This document shows, one piece after another, positions 33,992-48,047 of a stretch of 64,000 bases of DNA. The translations under genes and the position numbers were made by a program. Position 1 is the stretch's first letter, and each line of letters opens with the position of its first letter. The notes beneath the pieces are model-generated. The model saw nothing but the letters and a program-made list of their open reading frames with translations, had not been told where the DNA came from and made no database searches. This DNA comes from Acidobacteriota bacterium (GTDB lineage: Bacteria; Acidobacteriota; Vicinamibacteria; Vicinamibacterales; UBA2999), in assembly GCA_020851565.1 (NCBI GenBank), contig JADZCN010000002.1:1-64000 (forward strand), given 5' to 3'.

Positions 33992-35236
33992 ATGCGTGGT
34001 CTCCTCCCCCTCCTTCTTCTCGCGCTCTCCGCCTGCGCACGCCCCTCAGCAGCCCCGGCGTTGACGCTGGCCACCAGCGCGGTCGGGCGCGAGGGCGCGC
34101 TCGTCCAGGCCCAGCTGGCACGCTTCGAGGCCGCGCACCCCGGCCTTCGCGTGGAGCTGAGGTCGACGCCGGACGAGGCCGACACGCGGCACCAGTTGTT
34201 CGTCCATTGGCTGAACGCTCACGCGTCCGAGCCGGACGTGTTGCAGCTCGATGTCATCTGGACGCCGGAGTTCGCCGCCGCCGGATGGATCCTTCCCCTC
34301 GATCGCTTCGAGCCGGAAGCGGGTGCGTTCCTGCCGGCCGCGGTGGAAGCCAACACCTGGCGTGGACAGCTCTTTGCGCTGCCGTGGTTCGTGGACGTGG
34401 GGATGCTCTATTGGCGAACGGACCTGGCCGCGCGCCCCCCGGACGATCTGGCGACGCTTGCCGCCGAGGCCGCGCAGCCAGGCCCGCCCTCCGGCTTCGT
34501 CTGGCAGGGCGCCCGGTACGAAGGCCTGGTGACCGTGTTCCTCGAGCACCTCGGCGGCTTCGGCGGGCGCATCCTCGACGATGGCGGGAGAGTGGTGGTG
34601 GACCGCGAGCCAGCGGTGCGCGCACTCGAGTACATGCGCGATTCCATCCATGTGCAGCGCGCGGTACCGGCGGACGTGCTGTCGTGGCAGGAGGAACACG
34701 CGCGCTTCGCGTTCCAGAATGGCTCCGCGCGGTTCATGCGCAACTGGCCCTATGCCGTGCCGCTGCTGTCGGACCCGGCGCAATCGAAGGTGGCAGGGCG
34801 GTTCGGCGTAGCGCCCATGCCCGCGGCGCCGGGCGGCACGTCCACGGCGGCGCTGGGAGGGTCGCAGCTGGCCATCAACGCGCGGAGCGATCAGCCGGAG
34901 CTGGCGTATGCGCTGATCCAGTTCCTGGTCGCGCCTGCCCAGATGATCGAGCGGGCACAGGTGGCCGGCCAGTATCCCAGCCGTCCCTCGCTCTACGACG
35001 ACGCGGCGATCCGCGCCGCGCTGGCCATCCCCGCGGTCGAGGCGCGCGCCATCGTCGAGCGTGCGGTGGCACGCCCGGCCACGCCTGTCTACAGCGAGCT
35101 GTCGAGCATCCTGCAGGTGCACCTGCACCGCGCGCTCACGAGGCAGGCCGAGCCGCGTGCCGCGCTCGGGACGGCGGCCGTGGAGATGCGCGCCCTGCTC
35201 TCGCGCAGCGGGCTGGACGCAGAGGGGGGCTGGTGA
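33992..35236 (+). CDS. sugar-binding lipoprotein of the ABC importer
   Basis: This is the extracellular solute-binding protein (family 1 type) of the importer. It starts with a lipoprotein signal (MRGLLPLLLLALSAC) and is 414 residues long. Typical features are RFEAAHPGLRVELRSTPDEADTRHQLFVHWL, DVLQLDVIWTPEFAAAGWILPL, ALPWFVDVGMLYWRTDL and WPYAVPLLSDPAQSKVAGRFGVAPMP. The permease start GTG overlaps its stop. Next to glgE and treS it most resembles the trehalose-binding LpqY type in context; the ligand is inferred, not seen. Confidence 0.92.
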   Translation: MRGLLPLLLLALSACARPSAAPALTLATSAVGREGALVQAQLARFEAAHPGLRVELRSTPDEADTRHQLFVHWLNAHASEPDVLQLDVIWTPEFAAAGWILPLDRFEPEAGAFLPAAVEANTWRGQLFALPWFVDVGMLYWRTDLAARPPDDLATLAAEAAQPGPPSGFVWQGARYEGLVTVFLEHLGGFGGRILDDGGRVVVDREPAVRALEYMRDSIHVQRAVPADVLSWQEEHARFAFQNGSARFMRNWPYAVPLLSDPAQSKVAGRFGVAPMPAAPGGTSTAALGGSQLAINARSDQPELAYALIQFLVAPAQMIERAQVAGQYPSRPSLYDDAAIRAALAIPAVEARAIVERAVARPATPVYSELSSILQVHLHRALTRQAEPRAALGTAAVEMRALLSRSGLDAEGGW

Positions 35237-36153
35237 CGCGCGGGCGAGCCTTCACCGCGCTGCGGCGCGCCGAGGCGCGAGCGGCCTGGGGGTTCATGGC
35301 GCCGGCGCTCGGCGCGATGGCCCTGGTCGCCGCGGGTCCCATCGCATGGACCGCGTGGGAATCCGTACACCTGCACGACCTCCGGATGCCGTGGTTGGAC
35401 CGGCCGTTCGTCGGCCTGGACAACTACCGGGAGGCGCTGGCCACCCCGCGCCTGATCGCCGCGGCTGGCCACACCGCCGTCTTCGCGATTCTGACGGTCA
35501 CGCTGGAAGTCGTCGCCGGCCTGGGGCTGGCGCTGGTCCTCCACCATCGACGCCGCGCGCGCGGGGTCGTGCGGGCGGCGGCCCTCCTGCCCTGGGCGCT
35601 GCCCACCGTGGTGGTGGCTCTCCTGTGGCGCTTCGCCTTCGAAGGTCCTGCCAGCGTCGCCAACATGACGCTGGCGAGCCTGAACCTCGCCGATCAGCCC
35701 GTGGCGTGGCTCTCGGGCGCCGTCACGGCGTGGGTGCCCATCGTGCTCGCCGACGCGTGGCGGATGACGCCGTTTGTCGCACTCCTGATCCTCGCGGGGC
35801 TGCAGCAAATCGATCCGGCGCTCCACGAGGCGGCGCGCCTCGACGGTGCCAGCCCGTGGCGGGCGTTTTGCGCCATCACGCTGCCGCTGGTCGCCCCGGC
35901 GCTGCTCGTCGCCGCGCTCTTCCGCGCACTGGACGCCGTGCGGGTCTTCGACCTCGTCTACGTCCTCACCGGCGGCGGGCCCGGTGCGGCCACCGAACCG
36001 CTGTCGCTATACGCGTTCGACGCACTCATGCGCCACCTGCGCTTCGGCTACGGCTCGGCCATCTCGATGGGGGTCTTCGTGGCCTCGTTCGCCGGCGCGC
36101 TCGTGTGGATCCGGCTGATGGGCCAGCGCGCGCTGGTGCGGGAGGAGGCCTAG
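35233..36153 (+). CDS. ABC sugar importer permease 1 (SugA/MalF type)
   Basis: This 306-residue membrane protein shows six hydrophobic segments and the EAA loop EAARLDGASPWRAFCAITLPL that contacts the ATPase. WAFMAPAL-like and FDLVYVLTGGGPGAATEPLSLYAF segments are typical of MalF-like permeases of CUT1 importers. The GTG start overlaps the binding protein's stop (GTGA), so they are translationally coupled. Confidence 0.94.
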   Translation: MTRGRAFTALRRAEARAAWGFMAPALGAMALVAAGPIAWTAWESVHLHDLRMPWLDRPFVGLDNYREALATPRLIAAAGHTAVFAILTVTLEVVAGLGLALVLHHRRRARGVVRAAALLPWALPTVVVALLWRFAFEGPASVANMTLASLNLADQPVAWLSGAVTAWVPIVLADAWRMTPFVALLILAGLQQIDPALHEAARLDGASPWRAFCAITLPLVAPALLVAALFRALDAVRVFDLVYVLTGGGPGAATEPLSLYAFDALMRHLRFGYGSAISMGVFVASFAGALVWIRLMGQRALVREEA

Positions 36154-36966
36154 GTGACCGGCACGGCTGCCCGCCTGCTGCCTGTCGCGGTCGTCATCGC
36201 CGCGCTGGCGCCCCTGTACGTGGCGCTCGTGGGATCGCTCACGCCCGACGCGCGGCTCTTTCAGTCCGTACCGCTCGTGCCCACACCACTGGTGTGGGAC
36301 CACTACCGGGCGCTCTTCGGAACGCGCGGGTTCTGGGTCCCCCTCGGCAACTCCCTGGTGGTCGCGGTGGCCACGACGCTACTGGCCCTCCTGCTCGGAG
36401 CCCCGTGCGCGTATGCGCTGGCACGCCTGCGGTTCCGCGGCAGGGCCATCGTCCTCGCGCTCGTTCTCGCGGTCTCGATGCTGCCGCAGATCTCGGTCGT
36501 GCCACCGCTGTTCCTGTTCCTCAGGGAGCTGGGGCTCATCGACACTCATGCCGGGCTCGTGCTGCCCTACCTCACGTTCGCCATGCCGCTGACCATCTGG
36601 TTCCTGGTCACCGTCTTCCGCCAGGTGCCGTTGGAGATCGAGGAGGCCGCCATGATGGACGGTGCCTCGCGCCTGGTTGCGTTCCGTCGGATCGTGCTGC
36701 CGCTGGCGGCGCCGGGGCTGGCCACGACGGCGCTGCTGACGTTCCTCTTCAGCTGGAACGAGTTCCTCTTCGCGCTCACCTTCACGCTCGGCCCCGAGCG
36801 GCACACGGTGCCGGTCGCCATCGCGCTGTTTCGCGGGCAGTACCAGGTCCCGTGGGGCGAGGTCCTGGCGGCCGCGCTGGTCGCGACCCTGCCGGTCGCG
36901 CTCGTGGTGCTCGTCGCGCAGAGGCGCCTGGTCAGTGGGCTCACGGCCGGGGGTGTGAAGGGATGA
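36154..36966 (+). CDS. ABC sugar importer permease 2 (SugB/MalG type)
   Basis: The 270-residue second permease has six helices, the EAA loop EEAAMMDGASRLVAFRRIVLPL and the LFSWNEFLFALTFT segment typical of MalG-like subunits. Its GTG start follows the first permease's stop directly. glgE begins 20 bases later, with ttga-free close spacing, so importer and glucan genes probably share a transcript. Confidence 0.94.
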   Translation: MTGTAARLLPVAVVIAALAPLYVALVGSLTPDARLFQSVPLVPTPLVWDHYRALFGTRGFWVPLGNSLVVAVATTLLALLLGAPCAYALARLRFRGRAIVLALVLAVSMLPQISVVPPLFLFLRELGLIDTHAGLVLPYLTFAMPLTIWFLVTVFRQVPLEIEEAAMMDGASRLVAFRRIVLPLAAPGLATTALLTFLFSWNEFLFALTFTLGPERHTVPVAIALFRGQYQVPWGEVLAAALVATLPVALVVLVAQRRLVSGLTAGGVKG

Positions 36967-36985
36967 TGATGCTCCGAGAGGCCCT

Positions 36986-42737
<5,752 letters not shown>

Positions 42738-42749
42738 GAGGGTCCACGA

Positions 42750-44027
42750 GTGGCGCAGCCCAGCCTGCTCCCAGACGAGCTCGTCCAGGAACTGATGGCG
42801 GTCGGCCAGGTGGACATCCTGGTCGGCATCCCCACGCTGAACAACGCCGCGACGATCGCGGCGGTGGTCAAGGCCGTGCACCGCGCGTTCGCGCGCTACT
42901 TCCCGCGCGACCGCACCGTGCTCATCAACTCGGACGGCGGGTCTGAGGACGGCACGCGCGCCATCGTGCGCGACCTGTCGATGGACGAGGCCGACACGCT
43001 GCTGATGCGCCACAGCCTGCGCACGGTGCACCGCATCAGCGCCCCGTACCATGGCGTGCCGGGCAAGGGCAGCGCGCTCCGGCAGATCTTCGCGGCCGCG
43101 GACCTCCTCCAGGCGCGCGCCGTGGTCGTGCTCGACCCCGAAGTCACGAGCGTGGCGCCGGAGTGGATCCAGGCGCTCGTGACGCCGGTGCGGAACCAGG
43201 GCTTCGACTTCGTGGCACCCATCTACGCGCGCCATCCGTTGGATGGCCCGCTGGTCAGCCAACTGGTGCGGCCCCTCGTGCGCGCCGCGTACGGCCTTCA
43301 GATCGCCGAGCCCCAGGCCGCGGAGTTCGGCTGTTCCGGCCGCTTCGCGGCGGACTGCCTCGAGCAGGCGGTGTGGGAGACCAGCCTCGCGCAGTACGGG
43401 ATCGACCTCTGGCTGACCGGTCACGCCATGGCTGGCGGGTATCGATGCTGCCAGGCGCCGCTCGGGCCGCGCGCGGTCGCGCCGGGCACGAATCGGCCCG
43501 GCCTGGCCGAGACGTTCGGGCAGGTGGTGGGCTCGCTCTTCGCGCTGCTCGAAGCGCAGGAGGCCGCGTGGATCCCGCGGGCGGGCTCCGAGCCGCTGCC
43601 GGCGCTCGGTCCCGCCCCGCCTCCTCCGGGCGAGTCCCCGCCCATCGACGGCGAGCGCCTCCTCCAGTCGTTCGGTGCGAACCTGCGAGACCTGCGGAGC
43701 GTGCTCGACGCGATCCTTGCGCCCGACACGGAGACGGCGCTGGAAGAGGCCTCCCGGGCACGCCCCGACCGCCTGCGGTTCCCGGACGAACTGTGGGTGG
43801 CCACGGTCTACCAGTTCCTCGCGGCGCACCACGAGGGCGTGATGCGGCGAGAGCACATCACCCAGGCGCTGCTGCCGCTCTACCTGGCGCGCGCGGGCTC
43901 GTTCGTCCTTCAGCACGCCGCGGCCGACGCGGCCTCGATCGAGGCAGACCTCGAGGCGCTGGCCCTGCAGTTCGAGCGCGCCAAACCGTACCTGGTCCAG
44001 CGCTGGACCCGCACCACTCCGAGGTGA
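42750..44027 (+). CDS. retaining glycosyltransferase of the mannosyl/glucosylglycerate synthase type
   Basis: The 425-residue enzyme has a GT-A fold: VDILVGIPTLNNAATI at the start, INSDGGSEDGT, GVPGKGSALRQIF and the metal-binding region VVVLDPEVTSVAPEWIQ. The last part, FPDELWVATVYQFLAAHH, and the large all-helical C-terminus recall mannosylglycerate synthases (GT78/GT81-like) from memory of those sequences. Such enzymes make the compatible solutes mannosyl- or glucosylglycerate. A GTG start is used, 12 bases after treS. Substrates are inferred from context and could also be a lipid or glucan primer. Confidence 0.75.
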   Translation: MAQPSLLPDELVQELMAVGQVDILVGIPTLNNAATIAAVVKAVHRAFARYFPRDRTVLINSDGGSEDGTRAIVRDLSMDEADTLLMRHSLRTVHRISAPYHGVPGKGSALRQIFAAADLLQARAVVVLDPEVTSVAPEWIQALVTPVRNQGFDFVAPIYARHPLDGPLVSQLVRPLVRAAYGLQIAEPQAAEFGCSGRFAADCLEQAVWETSLAQYGIDLWLTGHAMAGGYRCCQAPLGPRAVAPGTNRPGLAETFGQVVGSLFALLEAQEAAWIPRAGSEPLPALGPAPPPPGESPPIDGERLLQSFGANLRDLRSVLDAILAPDTETALEEASRARPDRLRFPDELWVATVYQFLAAHHEGVMRREHITQALLPLYLARAGSFVLQHAAADAASIEADLEALALQFERAKPYLVQRWTRTTPR

Positions 44028-44030
44028 TTC

Positions 44031-44735
44031 ATGGCTCAGATGATTGCGAACGCGGTCAGCCAGGCGGGGGCGAACTTCGTCGAGTCCATCAGGCTCTTCC
44101 TGCCGCGCGTCGTCACCACCATCAGCATCGTCCTGGCGGGGTGGGTGATTGCCGCGGTGCTCAGGCTCGCGGTCCGCTGGGTTCTCGGGTGGCTGCGCTT
44201 CAACGCCGCCTGCGAGCGGGCCGGCCTCGCGCCGCTGCTCAAGACGGCGGACCTGCCGCAAGCCGACGTCCTCGTCAGCAAGGTGGTGTTCTGGCTGGTG
44301 TGGATTGGGTTCCTGCTGTCCGGGGTGGACGTCCTCGGCTTCACGGTGCTCCAGGGCCTGGTGGCCTCGTTCGTCCTGTTCATTCCGCGCCTCGTGGTGG
44401 CGCTGGGCATTTTCGTGGTGGGCCTGCTGGCCGCCAATTTCCTCTGGCGAGCGACCCTGCTCACGGCGGTCAACGCCCATGCCCCGTCCCCGCGCCTGCT
44501 GGCCGGTGGGGTGCGGTGGCTCATCCTGATCCTGGCCGGCGCCATGGCGCTCGATCACATCGCGGTGGCACGCACGATCGTGCTCACGGCATTCGCAATC
44601 GCGTTCGGTGCCGTCATGCTCGGCCTGGCCATCGCCTTCGGCATCGGCGGCGGCAACGTGGCGCGCCGCTTCCTCGAGCGGCAGTTCCCCGGGGACCGCC
44701 CGGAACCGAAGGGCGAGGATGTCTCGCATCTCTGA
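44031..44735 (+). CDS. TM-helix repeat membrane protein, possible small-conductance channel
   Basis: The 234-residue protein has about five hydrophobic segments and the conserved-TM-helix pattern seen in some mechanosensitive channel relatives (LPRVVTTISIVLAGWVIAAVLRLAVRWVL, FIPRLVVALGIFVVGLLAANFLW, LGLAIAFGIGGGNVARRFLERQ). The Gly-rich end of the last helix followed by a basic amphipathic tail resembles PF05552 proteins. It starts three bases after the glycosyltransferase stop and its end overlaps the maltokinase start. A role in releasing a compatible solute is a context guess. Confidence 0.8.
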   Translation: MAQMIANAVSQAGANFVESIRLFLPRVVTTISIVLAGWVIAAVLRLAVRWVLGWLRFNAACERAGLAPLLKTADLPQADVLVSKVVFWLVWIGFLLSGVDVLGFTVLQGLVASFVLFIPRLVVALGIFVVGLLAANFLWRATLLTAVNAHAPSPRLLAGGVRWLILILAGAMALDHIAVARTIVLTAFAIAFGAVMLGLAIAFGIGGGNVARRFLERQFPGDRPEPKGEDVSHL

Positions 44736-46155
44736 CGTGACGGCATCGCTGCCTGCCTTCCTGCAGGCGCAGCGCTGGTTCGGCGGGAAGAGCCGCGCCA
44801 TGGCCGGCGTGACCCTGCTGGACCACGTCTGGCTGAGTGAGGGCGCGACGCCGGACTTCCTGGCGTTCATCGAGGTCGCGTATGCCGAAGGGCCCGCCGA
44901 ACAGTATTGCCTCTGGCTCGGCCTCCGGGACGTGGCCGACGGCACGCCGGTCGCCGGCCGCACGGCCACCGGGGGGTTCTTCGTGGACGTCTCTTCGAAC
45001 CCCGTCAGCGCAAGCACCTTGCTGCAACGACTGGCGGCCCGCGCGAACGTGCCGACCGCGGCCGGCGGCGCACTGTCCTTTGGCGACGTGACGGCACACG
45101 CGGTGGAAGTCCTCCGCGAGGCCCCGGAGCCGCGGGCGATTGGCGCGGAGCAAAGCAACACGTCGCTCGCGATCGGCGACGCGCTGGTGTTCAAGCTGTT
45201 CCGGCGGACCCAGCCCGGCGAGAATCCCGAGATCGAGATCGGCCGCTTCCTGACGAACTGGACCAGCTTCCGCGGGTTCCCGCCTCTTCATGGTTCGGTC
45301 ACGTACACGCGACCGGACGGCACGACGTGCGCGGTCGGGGTGCTGCAGGCCTTCGTGCAGAATTCCGGCGATGGATGGCAGTACGCGTGCGGCCGCATCC
45401 GGGGCGAGCTCGATCAGCCGGGCTCCTGGGACACCAGGCGCGACGACCTGCTCGCGCTGGGCGCAGTCACGGCCGGCTTCCACCAGGCATCGGCCTCCGA
45501 TTCGACGGTGCCGTCGTTCGTGCCGGCCCCCATTACCGCCCTGGACATCATTGGCTGGGTGGCCGCCGTCCGGGATCACGCGGCGAGGGCGGTCGGGCAC
45601 GTCAAGGACGCCCGGCTGGCCGACGATGAGGCGGCGCGGCTCGCACGGGCGCTGACGCGCGTCGCCACGACGGATGCGGCGCTCCTTCCGGCCGCCACGG
45701 GCCCGGGCGCGTCGCTCCATGCCATCCGCATCCACGGCGACTACCACCTCGGGCAGACGCTCAAGACGCCCACCGGCTTCATCGTGATCGACTTCGAGGG
45801 CGAGCCGGCGCGCCCGATCGAGGATCGGCGCCGCAAGCAGTGCGCCCTGAAGGACGTGGCGGGCATGGTGCGATCCTTCGAGTACGCGCTCGCAGCAGCC
45901 TGCGCGGACGCCCCCGACCGGGTGGACGCGATGCGGGAGAGCCTGGCGATGGCACCGGTGTTCCTCGAAGGCTATTTCTCCACTCCGGGCATGGAGAGTT
46001 CCGTCTTCCTGCCCTCCGATCCCGCCGTCCGTGTTCAGTGGCTTCGTTTCCTCGAGCTGGAGAAGGCGCTCTACGAGCTCGACTACGAGTTGAACAACCG
46101 GCCGGGCTGGGCCCACATCCCCGCTCGCGGGCTGATGCGGATTCTCGATGCCTGA
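44719..46155 (+). CDS. mak: maltokinase (aminoglycoside phosphotransferase fold)
   Basis: Maltokinase phosphorylates maltose to maltose-1-phosphate, the donor for GlgE. The 478-residue protein begins LPAFLQAQRWFGGKSR, the usual N-cap, and has the kinase-like catalytic region IRIHGDYHLGQTLKTPTGFIVIDFEGEP, where HGDYHLGQ carries the catalytic Asp and IDFEGEP the metal-binding Asp. The ending LYELDYELNNRPGWAHIPARG is characteristic of Mak/Pep2. It overlaps the preceding gene by 17 bases and the treZ start by eight. Confidence 0.94.
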   Translation: MSRISDVTASLPAFLQAQRWFGGKSRAMAGVTLLDHVWLSEGATPDFLAFIEVAYAEGPAEQYCLWLGLRDVADGTPVAGRTATGGFFVDVSSNPVSASTLLQRLAARANVPTAAGGALSFGDVTAHAVEVLREAPEPRAIGAEQSNTSLAIGDALVFKLFRRTQPGENPEIEIGRFLTNWTSFRGFPPLHGSVTYTRPDGTTCAVGVLQAFVQNSGDGWQYACGRIRGELDQPGSWDTRRDDLLALGAVTAGFHQASASDSTVPSFVPAPITALDIIGWVAAVRDHAARAVGHVKDARLADDEAARLARALTRVATTDAALLPAATGPGASLHAIRIHGDYHLGQTLKTPTGFIVIDFEGEPARPIEDRRRKQCALKDVAGMVRSFEYALAAACADAPDRVDAMRESLAMAPVFLEGYFSTPGMESSVFLPSDPAVRVQWLRFLELEKALYELDYELNNRPGWAHIPARGLMRILDA

Positions 46156-48043
46156 GGCGACCTGGCGACCGACACTGGGCGCCATCCCTGGTGAAGGCGG
46201 GACGCGATTCCGCGTCTGGGCCCCGGGGCACCAATCGGTCACGCTCACGATCGAGCGCACGGGCGACACGACACTTCGAGTGCCTCTCGGAGTCCAGGGC
46301 AATGGCTACTTCGGTGAAACCGTCGCCGGCGTGGGTGCGGGCGCGCGGTATCGCTATGCCCTCGACGACGAGGGGCCCTTTCCCGATCCGGCCTCGCGCT
46401 TCCAGCCTGAAGGCGTCCACGGCCCATCGGAGATCGTCGACGCCGCGCGCTTCGCGTGGACCGACCACGGGTGGCCGGGCGTGGCCCTCGAAGCCCTGGT
46501 CATCTACGAGCTCCACGTAGGGACCTTCACGCCCGAAGGCACGTTCCGCGCGGCCGCCGATCGCCTGCCGTACCTGCGCGACCTCGGCGTGACGGCCGTC
46601 GAGCTGATGCCGGTCGCCGACTTCCCCGGCTCGCGCAACTGGGGCTACGACGGCGCGGCCCTGTTCGCGCCGGCCCGCTGCTATGGCACACCCGACGACC
46701 TGCGGGGCCTGGTGGACACGGCGCATCACCTCGGCCTTGCCGTGCTGCTCGACGTGGTCTACAACCACGTCGGCCCCGACGGCGCGTACCTGTTCGCCTT
46801 CAGCCCGTGGTACTTCACGGATCGCCACCCGAGCCCCTGGGGCAGGAGCGTGAACCTCGATGGCCCCCACGCCGCGGAGGCGCGGGCCTTCCTCGTGGAG
46901 AACGCGCTCCACTGGGTCCACGAGTACCACGCCGACGGGCTCAGGCTCGATGCCACGCATGCCATGCGCGACGACAGCGCGCAGCCGTTCCTCGCGGAGC
47001 TATCGGCCCGCGTCCATGGATCAGTGAGCGGGCGGCACGTGGCGATCATCGCGGAGGACGACCGTAACCTCGCGCACCTGGTGAGGCCCGTGGAGGCCGG
47101 TGGCCTCGGGCTCGACGCGGTGTGGGCCGACGACTTCCACCACGAAGTGCGGCGCGCGCTGGCAGGCGACCGCGACGGCTACTACATGGACTACTCCGGG
47201 ACCGTCGCCGATATCGCCACGACCATCAGGCAGGGATGGTTCTACACGGGGCAGCATTCTGTGTACGCAGGCAGCGCGCGCGGCACCGACCCGTCGGGCA
47301 TCCAGCCCCGCCGGTTCGTGGTCTGCCTCCAGAACCACGACCAGATCGGCAATCGCGCCTTCGGGGATCGCCTTCACCACCGGGTGGACCTCGCCGCCGT
47401 TCGGGCGGTGACGGTGCTGCTGTTGACGCTGCCGCAAACGCCGCTCCTGTTCATGGGCCAGGAGTGGGCCGCGTCGTCGCCGTTCCTCTACTTCACCGAT
47501 CACCACGCGGAGCTCGGCCGGCTGGTTACCGAGGGACGGCGGCGCGAGTTCGCGAGGTTCGCCGCGTTCTCGGCCCCCGGCACGCGCGAGCGGATCCCGG
47601 ATCCGCAATCGCCCTCCACCTTCGAGGCCTCGAAGCTTCGATGGACGGAGCTGGAGCACGAGCCCCACGCGGCCATGGCGCGGCTGCACCGCGCGCTGCT
47701 GGGCCTCCGCCAGCGGGAGCCCGCCCTCCTCGGCGCCGCGGGCGGTCCGATCGTGGCCGAGCCGCTGGGCGCCCACACCCTCGTGCTGCTGCGGACCGCG
47801 CCGGGCACGACCCTGGCCATCGTGGTGTGCCTGAAGGGACCGGGCGCTCACGACCTGGCTGAACTGCCGGCCCTGCAGGACGCCTCTGCCGACGGCCCGT
47901 GGCACGTGCTGCTCACCAGTGAGTCCCCCGACTTCGCCGAAGATCCGATGGCACCCGACGTGGACCTGTCAGGCGCGGCCCCGGTCATTCGCTTCGAACG
48001 CCCCTCGGCCGTGGTGCTGGCCCGCGCGGCCTGGCCGGAGTAG
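46148..48043 (+). CDS. treZ: malto-oligosyltrehalose trehalohydrolase
   Basis: TreZ releases trehalose from maltooligosyltrehalose made by TreY. The 631-residue GH13 enzyme has an N-terminal CBM48-like domain and catalytic residues Asp268 (GLRLDATHAM), Glu303 (VAIIAEDDRNL) and Asp398 (LQNHDQIGNRAFGDRL). WAASSPFLYFTDHHAELGRLVTEGRRREF is a TreZ hallmark. The treY gene follows within a few bases, as is usual. Confidence 0.96.
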   Translation: MPEATWRPTLGAIPGEGGTRFRVWAPGHQSVTLTIERTGDTTLRVPLGVQGNGYFGETVAGVGAGARYRYALDDEGPFPDPASRFQPEGVHGPSEIVDAARFAWTDHGWPGVALEALVIYELHVGTFTPEGTFRAAADRLPYLRDLGVTAVELMPVADFPGSRNWGYDGAALFAPARCYGTPDDLRGLVDTAHHLGLAVLLDVVYNHVGPDGAYLFAFSPWYFTDRHPSPWGRSVNLDGPHAAEARAFLVENALHWVHEYHADGLRLDATHAMRDDSAQPFLAELSARVHGSVSGRHVAIIAEDDRNLAHLVRPVEAGGLGLDAVWADDFHHEVRRALAGDRDGYYMDYSGTVADIATTIRQGWFYTGQHSVYAGSARGTDPSGIQPRRFVVCLQNHDQIGNRAFGDRLHHRVDLAAVRAVTVLLLTLPQTPLLFMGQEWAASSPFLYFTDHHAELGRLVTEGRRREFARFAAFSAPGTRERIPDPQSPSTFEASKLRWTELEHEPHAAMARLHRALLGLRQREPALLGAAGGPIVAEPLGAHTLVLLRTAPGTTLAIVVCLKGPGAHDLAELPALQDASADGPWHVLLTSESPDFAEDPMAPDVDLSGAAPVIRFERPSAVVLARAAWPE

Positions 48044-48047
48044 GCTC

